From the NCBI GenBank assembly GCA_014381035.1, contig JACMIS010000015.1, positions 1 through 10,419 of the forward strand: 10,419 bases of DNA. The letters run 5' to 3'. Shown piece after piece: positions 7,154-10,419 of the stretch (positions are counted from its first letter, which is position 1; the number at the start of each line of letters is the position of its first letter). This DNA comes from Armatimonadota bacterium. GTDB taxonomy: Bacteria > Armatimonadota > Armatimonadia > Armatimonadales > Armatimonadaceae. A model generated the notes under the pieces. The model worked only from the letters and a program-made list of their open reading frames with translations, had not been told where the DNA came from and ran no database searches. The position numbers and the translations under genes are program-made.

Positions 7154-8739
7154 TGAATAGTGGTCAGTGGTCAGTGGTCAGTTTTGGCGTCGTTGCCGCG
7201 TTCGCCTTGGGGATAGTGTCCGCGTCCGCGTTGCCGGAGGATATTGTCCCGCGAGGCGACGTTGCCTACGACCTTCTTTCCTCGCTTTCGAGCGCGGGGC
7301 AGGTCAAGGGCGTTTCGGTCGCGGACTTTTTTCGTGGCGACCGCCTGTATACGCGGCGTGAGATGGCGGAGTTTGTCGCCGATCTACTTGCCACGAACGA
7401 TGTTTTCAGCCTCCCGTCCAGCACACGCTCGCAGATCCGCGCTCTGGTGGTGGCGTTCGCGCCGGAACTTCGTTCGCGGGGCGTGGTCTTGCCGAATATC
7501 CCGGCGGGCGACGCGGGCTTTTCGTTCCTTTTGAAAGCGCGGGCGGGCGCAACACCGGTCAGCGGCGATTTGATCGGTCGCCTTTCTGTTGCTTCGGCAA
7601 TCGGGCGGGACGGGTATGTTGCCGGGTCGGTCGGCAACTACCGGGACGAGTGGAACGCGCTCCGCCCGCTTCGCGATGATTTTCCGCCGGTCGAAACACT
7701 TTTCGTGCGTTACAACACGCCCGCGATAGACATCACTATCGGGCGGCAACCGCTCCGCTGGGGACCGGGATTTTCCGGGGCGATGGTTCTAGGCGACGAC
7801 GCACCCTCGATCCCACAGATCCGCTTCGAAAAAGGTTTCTTTCTCCCCGGTTCGCTTGGTCGCCGCACCGGGCGACTGTATTTTACGCAGTTTGCCGGGC
7901 AGGTTTTCGAGGACGAGATTCCCGGCGTGGATTCGGTGGCGACCGGGACACGCCGGTTTATTTTCGGGCGACGGATTGAAACTGCGGGAGATCGCGGGGC
8001 GTGGAAACTATCGCTCGCGGAATCTTTTAAAAGTACTCGGCTCCCCGGTGCCGGCTGGGCGTTCGTGTTGCCATTCTACGCATATCAGAACGCATTCACG
8101 GACGAGCCGAACAACGACGAACAGCGACCGTTCGGCTTCATCACCGGGGGCAAGACGTATCCGAACACGCTCTGGTTCAACTACCTCATAGACGCGCAGG
8201 TTTCGTACCGCGCCATTCCCGACCGCGACCTGACCGTTTACACCGACTTTCTGGTTGACGATATTCAGGCACCGAAAGGGTTGCAGGGCGGCATGATCTC
8301 GACGCCGCGCAAGGTCGGTTTTCTGTTGGGCGGCTACTGCCCCCGCCTCGACAACGCCGGGAAATACGGTTTGCGGCTGGAGTTTTCCACGATAGACCCC
8401 GACACCTTCGGTTCCGTCTCGGCTCCGGTCGCATATGCCATAGAGGGTGCGCCGCTCGGGTATCCGGGGGGCGGCAACACGCGGCTATTCTTCGGGCGGT
8501 TCGACACACGCGTTTCCGAAAAAGCGAAAGCGGCGGCGGAGATCGCGGTGCGCCGCAAAGACGACAAGAATCGGCCGGGGCTGAGCGGGAACCGTTTCAG
8601 TCTCTATGGTTCTTATAATCTGAACCGTGCGGCGTTCCTCGGGGCGCGTCTGGACCATGTTACCGGCGACATCCGCCTCCCGAATGTTTCGACACAGGAG
8701 GAAACACGCGGCGAAGTGAGCATCGGCTACGGGTTCTAA
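7153..8739 (+). CDS. Wzi-like capsule-assembly outer-membrane protein with N-terminal SLH-like segment
   Basis: Likely an outer-membrane beta-barrel that retains capsular or exopolysaccharide at the cell surface. It has 528 residues. Residues 11-26 form a signal-peptide core (FGVVAAFALGIVSASA, cleavage probably before LPED), but the n-region MNSGQWSVVS has no Lys or Arg. Residues 32-80 resemble an SLH domain: VAYDLLSSLSSAGQVKGV, a central DFFRGDRLYTRREMAEF and a following helix. Such domains bind peptidoglycan-linked polymers. The barrel part contains the Wzi hallmark IGRQPLRWGPG (196-206) followed by GAMVLGDDAPSI, alternating amphipathic strands and the terminal aromatic GYGF typical of outer-membrane proteins. 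It follows the dehydratase with a one-base overlap (TAGTG). Its first codons are encoded by a 7-base tandem repeat. The family call is good; the SLH call is by eye and weaker. Confidence 0.8.
   Translation: MNSGQWSVVSFGVVAAFALGIVSASALPEDIVPRGDVAYDLLSSLSSAGQVKGVSVADFFRGDRLYTRREMAEFVADLLATNDVFSLPSSTRSQIRALVVAFAPELRSRGVVLPNIPAGDAGFSFLLKARAGATPVSGDLIGRLSVASAIGRDGYVAGSVGNYRDEWNALRPLRDDFPPVETLFVRYNTPAIDITIGRQPLRWGPGFSGAMVLGDDAPSIPQIRFEKGFFLPGSLGRRTGRLYFTQFAGQVFEDEIPGVDSVATGTRRFIFGRRIETAGDRGAWKLSLAESFKSTRLPGAGWAFVLPFYAYQNAFTDEPNNDEQRPFGFITGGKTYPNTLWFNYLIDAQVSYRAIPDRDLTVYTDFLVDDIQAPKGLQGGMISTPRKVGFLLGGYCPRLDNAGKYGLRLEFSTIDPDTFGSVSAPVAYAIEGAPLGYPGGGNTRLFFGRFDTRVSEKAKAAAEIAVRRKDDKNRPGLSGNRFSLYGSYNLNRAAFLGARLDHVTGDIRLPNVSTQEETRGEVSIGYGF
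7159..7182 (+). repeat. Tandem heptamer repeat (AGTGGTC, 3.4 copies)
   Basis: Three exact copies of AGTGGTC (7159-7165, 7166-7172, 7173-7179) plus AGT, preceded by a degenerate unit AGTGAAT (7152-7158). It lies at the exact junction of two genes and is translated as NSGQWSVVS. Similar short heptamer tandem repeats are known between genes in cyanobacteria and other large bacterial genomes. Here it runs through a start codon. Confidence 0.9.
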
Positions 8740-8746
8740 GAGCGCA

Positions 8747-8767
8747 CGTTCGGTTTCGCGGCGAACG
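8747..8767. terminator. Possible bidirectional hairpin between convergent genes
   Basis: CGTTCG (8747-8752) and CGAACG (8762-8767) can form a six-pair stem with a nine-base loop in the 29-base gap between the Wzi-like gene and the convergent amidotransferase gene. The placement suits a shared terminator. There is no T-run on either strand, so intrinsic termination is doubtful. Confidence 0.3.
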
Positions 8768-8768
8768 C

Positions 8769-9668
8769 CTACCCTACCATCACCGTGCGAACCGTACCAT
8801 CCGGCGCGAAATGGGTCAACATGCCCGGTGTGAGCGGTTCCCACTGCGGCTTTTCATCGGTTGGCTCGGACGCGATCAGGTATCCACTCGCCCCTTCATC
8901 GCCATCCGGGGTGAGGGGGCGAGCAAAAAGGGTGTAATAGTCGGCGTTGGCAGAAAACTGTCGCAGGGCATACAAACCCGACGGGTGCGCTAACAACAGA
9001 TTCACGCCCGAGTACATTTTCGTCAGGTCCCCGTCCGCCACGCCCGCCGCAACAAATCGCGCCGTCTCAAACAGTTCGCGCAGAGCATCAGACAACGCGG
9101 CGAACGTGTCTCCCGTCGGTGCGGTGGCAAGGCAATGTGCCAGATAGCCCGAAAGAAGCACCGTGTCGGACTCCGCCCTGCCCTCTTCGCGTCCGCTATC
9201 CATGACCTCTTGCCGCAGAAAATCCAGGAGCGGCTTCCTGATCGTGCCGTTGTGCGCGACCAGGAGCGTATCGTACGGCCGTCCGGAAGATTCCCCACTC
9301 GATGCCGGGTGGTAATCGGCACGAATCGGGTGAGCGTTCTCGCTCGACACGCCGCCGACACTCGCTTTACGCAAATGCCCGAGCACGATTTTACCGACGC
9401 CACTCGCCGCCCCGCCGCGTGACGCCGTTTCCGCCGCAAACACGAAAAACGCCGAATCGGACGCCGAACCGGTCTGCCGGATCAACGACACATCGTTTTT
9501 GTCATCGAACCAACCGATCCCCCACGAATCCGTGTGTCCCGACTCGGTCCCCTCCGGCACGCGCCCGGTCACGGCTTGCTTCCGTAGCGAGTTTGGTGCC
9601 CCCACGAGGTGGTACCACGACGGGATGGCGGTTTCGGTAGCACGGATCAATCCTACAAGTCGGCACAT
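8769..9668 (-). CDS. Class II glutamine amidotransferase (YafJ/EgtC type)
   Basis: An N-terminal-nucleophile glutamine amidase; the family hydrolyses glutamine or a gamma-glutamyl amide bond. The start is fixed at the ATG at 9668 because this places the catalytic Cys at position 2 (MCRLVGLI). The frame extends upstream to 9722, but starting there would bury the Cys at residue 20. AGGAAAG nine bases upstream supports 9668. It has 299 residues. Motifs: HTDSWGIGW (45-53, usually HxDGWGIxW, so the Gly is Ser here), GHLRKAS (97-103) with NAHPI (111-115), LVAHNGTI (137-143), and RAESDTVLLSGYL in the middle. No synthase domain is attached, and no ergothioneine genes are nearby, so EgtC activity is only one option and the substrate is unknown. 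It is divergent from the small transporter and convergent with the Wzi-like gene. Confidence 0.9.
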   Translation of the reverse strand: MCRLVGLIRATETAIPSWYHLVGAPNSLRKQAVTGRVPEGTESGHTDSWGIGWFDDKNDVSLIRQTGSASDSAFFVFAAETASRGGAASGVGKIVLGHLRKASVGGVSSENAHPIRADYHPASSGESSGRPYDTLLVAHNGTIRKPLLDFLRQEVMDSGREEGRAESDTVLLSGYLAHCLATAPTGDTFAALSDALRELFETARFVAAGVADGDLTKMYSGVNLLLAHPSGLYALRQFSANADYYTLFARPLTPDGDEGASGYLIASEPTDEKPQWEPLTPGMLTHFAPDGTVRTVMVG

Positions 9669-9677
9669 GGCATTTAT

Positions 9678-9687
9678 CTTTCCTTCC
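9678..9687 (-). promoter_or_regulatory. Ribosome binding site of the amidotransferase gene
   Basis: On the reverse strand GGAAGGAAAG ends nine bases before the ATG at 9668. It agrees with the start demanded by the catalytic Cys2. Confidence 0.65.
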
Positions 9688-9703
9688 CGCGCGGACGCCG
9701 CGA

Positions 9704-9709
9704 TACAAT
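9704..9709 (+). promoter_or_regulatory. -10 box of the small transporter gene, probably leaderless
   Basis: TACAAT is followed by exactly six bases (AGCGAC) and then the ATG at 9716, so transcription would start at or next to the ATG. No ribosome binding site precedes this ATG. No good -35 box is visible. On the other strand the same bases read TATTGT, a possible -10 box for the divergent amidotransferase gene. Confidence 0.45.
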
Positions 9710-9715
9710 AGCGAC

Positions 9716-10084
9716 ATGCCATCGCTTCTCCTCGCCGTGCTGTCTGCCGTATGTTTTACCATCGGCGGCGTTTTTATGAAACACTCCGACGGGCTGACGA
9801 AACTCGTTCCGACGCTACTCGTCTTCCTACTATTCATCGTCGGTGCGTGTTTCAACATTTTACTCATGAAACGTGAGGATCTGGGTGTCGCCTATGTATT
9901 CGTACTCGGTCTAGAAGCCGTGCTCGCGTTCCTGCTCGGCATCTGGATCTTCAAAGAGCCGGTGCTACTCCCCCGCGTCCTCGGCGTCGCCCTGATCGTC
10001 GGCGGAATCCTGCTCCTAAAAAGCGGCGAGCCAACCAAAGCGGTGCCGAACCCGGAATCGCGAGCACTTGAAACGGGTAGCTGA
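9716..10084 (+). CDS. Small SMR/DMT-type transporter lacking the conserved Glu14
   Basis: A 122-residue inner-membrane protein with four predicted helices: about 3-21, 32-50, 57-79 and 85-103, then a 17-residue polar tail. It lines up without gaps with E. coli EmrE by eye: G17, M21-K22, S24, G26, T28, L30, P32, G57, A59, Y60 and G65 coincide. However, the essential proton- and drug-binding Glu14 is Phe here, and Trp63 is Val. A membrane glutamate appears instead at position 67 (LGLEAVLAFL), followed by IFKEPVLLPRVLG, the pattern common in EamA/DMT proteins. It is therefore unlikely to be a standard quaternary-ammonium exporter; it may be half of a DMT transporter working as a dimer. Substrate unknown. 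It is read from a probable leaderless promoter and converges with purB. Confidence 0.8.
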   Translation: MPSLLLAVLSAVCFTIGGVFMKHSDGLTKLVPTLLVFLLFIVGACFNILLMKREDLGVAYVFVLGLEAVLAFLLGIWIFKEPVLLPRVLGVALIVGGILLLKSGEPTKAVPNPESRALETGS

Positions 10085-10104
10085 GTGGTTTCAGGTACTC
10101 GCAA

Positions 10105-10120
10105 AACGAGCCTCGTCGTT
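10105..10120. terminator. Weak hairpin between convergent transporter and purB genes
   Basis: AACGA (10105-10109) and TCGTT (10116-10120) flank a six-base loop in the 40-base gap, with AAAA before and GATTTTA after. It is short and only suggestive of a two-way terminator. Confidence 0.25.
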
Positions 10121-10124
10121 GATT

Positions 10125-10419
10125 TTATCCGATGGTTTGCTTCGCCAGAGTGGGAGCGATGCCGATGTAGGTTGCCGGAGTCAGGGCGCGGAGCCGTTCT
10201 TTTTCATCCTGCGGCAGTTCGAGCGTTTCGACGAAAGCGCGGATCGCTTCCTGGGTGATCTTCTCGCCGCGCGTCAGGTCTTTGAGCCGCTCATACGGGT
10301 TCGGCATTCCGTGCTTGCGCATCACGGTCTGCACCGCTTCCGCCAGCACTTCCCAAGCGTTGTCCAGATCGGCGGCGATCTTTTCCTCGTTCACGACGCA
10401 TTTGCGTAAACCGCGCAGG
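10125..10419 (-). CDS. purB: Adenylosuccinate lyase, C-terminal end (gene continues past the right edge)
   Basis: Adenylosuccinate lyase acts twice in purine synthesis, releasing fumarate from SAICAR and from adenylosuccinate, in the cytoplasm. Only the last 97 residues are here; the frame is open to the window edge, so the GTG at 10394 is not a real start. The segment VVNEEKIAADLDNAWEVLAE, then QTVMRKHGMPNPYERLKDLTRG and LRALTPATYIG, matches the C-terminal domain of the E. coli-type PurB (about 456 residues) closely. The catalytic His and Ser loops lie outside the window. The gene ends with TAA at 10125-10127 and converges with the small transporter. Confidence 0.93.
   Translation of the reverse strand, partial: LRGLRKCVVNEEKIAADLDNAWEVLAEAVQTVMRKHGMPNPYERLKDLTRGEKITQEAIRAFVETLELPQDEKERLRALTPATYIGIAPTLAKQTIG

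Noticed and set aside
7159..7182. CRISPR-like or attachment-site interpretation of the heptamer repeat
   Set aside because: Units are 7 bases with no spacers, and there are no cas, integrase or transposase genes in the window.
9669..9722. Extended N-terminus of the amidotransferase from an upstream start at 9722
   Set aside because: It would displace the catalytic Cys from position 2 and include the ribosome binding site in the coding region.
2984..10419. Defence or toxin-antitoxin island
   Set aside because: Every gene is assigned to metabolism, transport, surface polysaccharide or an unknown exported repeat protein; no nuclease, toxin or mobile gene is visible.

Overview
The window is an ordinary-looking chromosomal stretch from a GC-rich bacterium that probably has an outer membrane. 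It carries nine genes on both strands with short gaps. I infer a diderm such as Armatimonadota, with low to moderate confidence. The grounds are a Wzi-type outer-membrane barrel that appears to carry an N-terminal SLH-like segment, a HAF-repeat exported protein, a large COG3903-type NTPase/TPR regulator, a Tat-exported superoxide dismutase, and apparently leaderless promoters. No rRNA, tRNA, transposase, phage gene or CRISPR array is visible.

Layout: (1) positions 3-2087, the C-terminal part of a large NB-ARC/TPR signalling ATPase cut by the left edge. (2) 2161-2901, an exported Mn-type superoxide dismutase behind its own promoter. (3) 2984-4321, reverse strand, an exported protein with seven HAF-type repeat units. 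(4) 4504-8739, a three-gene surface-polysaccharide cluster: a monotopic phosphoglycosyl transferase, a membrane-bound UDP-sugar 4,6-dehydratase/epimerase, and a Wzi-like outer-membrane protein. The last two overlap by one base. (5) 8769-9668, reverse strand, a YafJ/EgtC-type class II glutamine amidotransferase. (6) 9716-10084, a small SMR/DMT-type four-helix transporter divergent from the amidotransferase. (7) 10125 to the right edge, reverse strand, the C-terminal end of adenylosuccinate lyase (purB).

The polysaccharide genes form the one clear functional unit. The dehydratase would make a 4-keto-6-deoxy UDP-sugar. The transferase would load a sugar phosphate onto undecaprenyl phosphate. The Wzi-like barrel would hold the finished polymer at the cell surface. 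No polymerase, flippase, Wza or Wzc is in the window, so the rest of the pathway must lie elsewhere.

I did not find a convincing new multi-gene system. The points most worth a second look are: an SMR-type transporter that lacks the essential Glu14 but has a new membrane Glu67; a three-copy heptamer tandem repeat that encodes the start codon region and signal-peptide n-region of the Wzi-like protein; the SLH-Wzi fusion itself; a seven-unit HAF repeat protein suggesting a propeller; and two promoters whose -10 box lies exactly six bases before a start codon, as expected for leaderless mRNAs.
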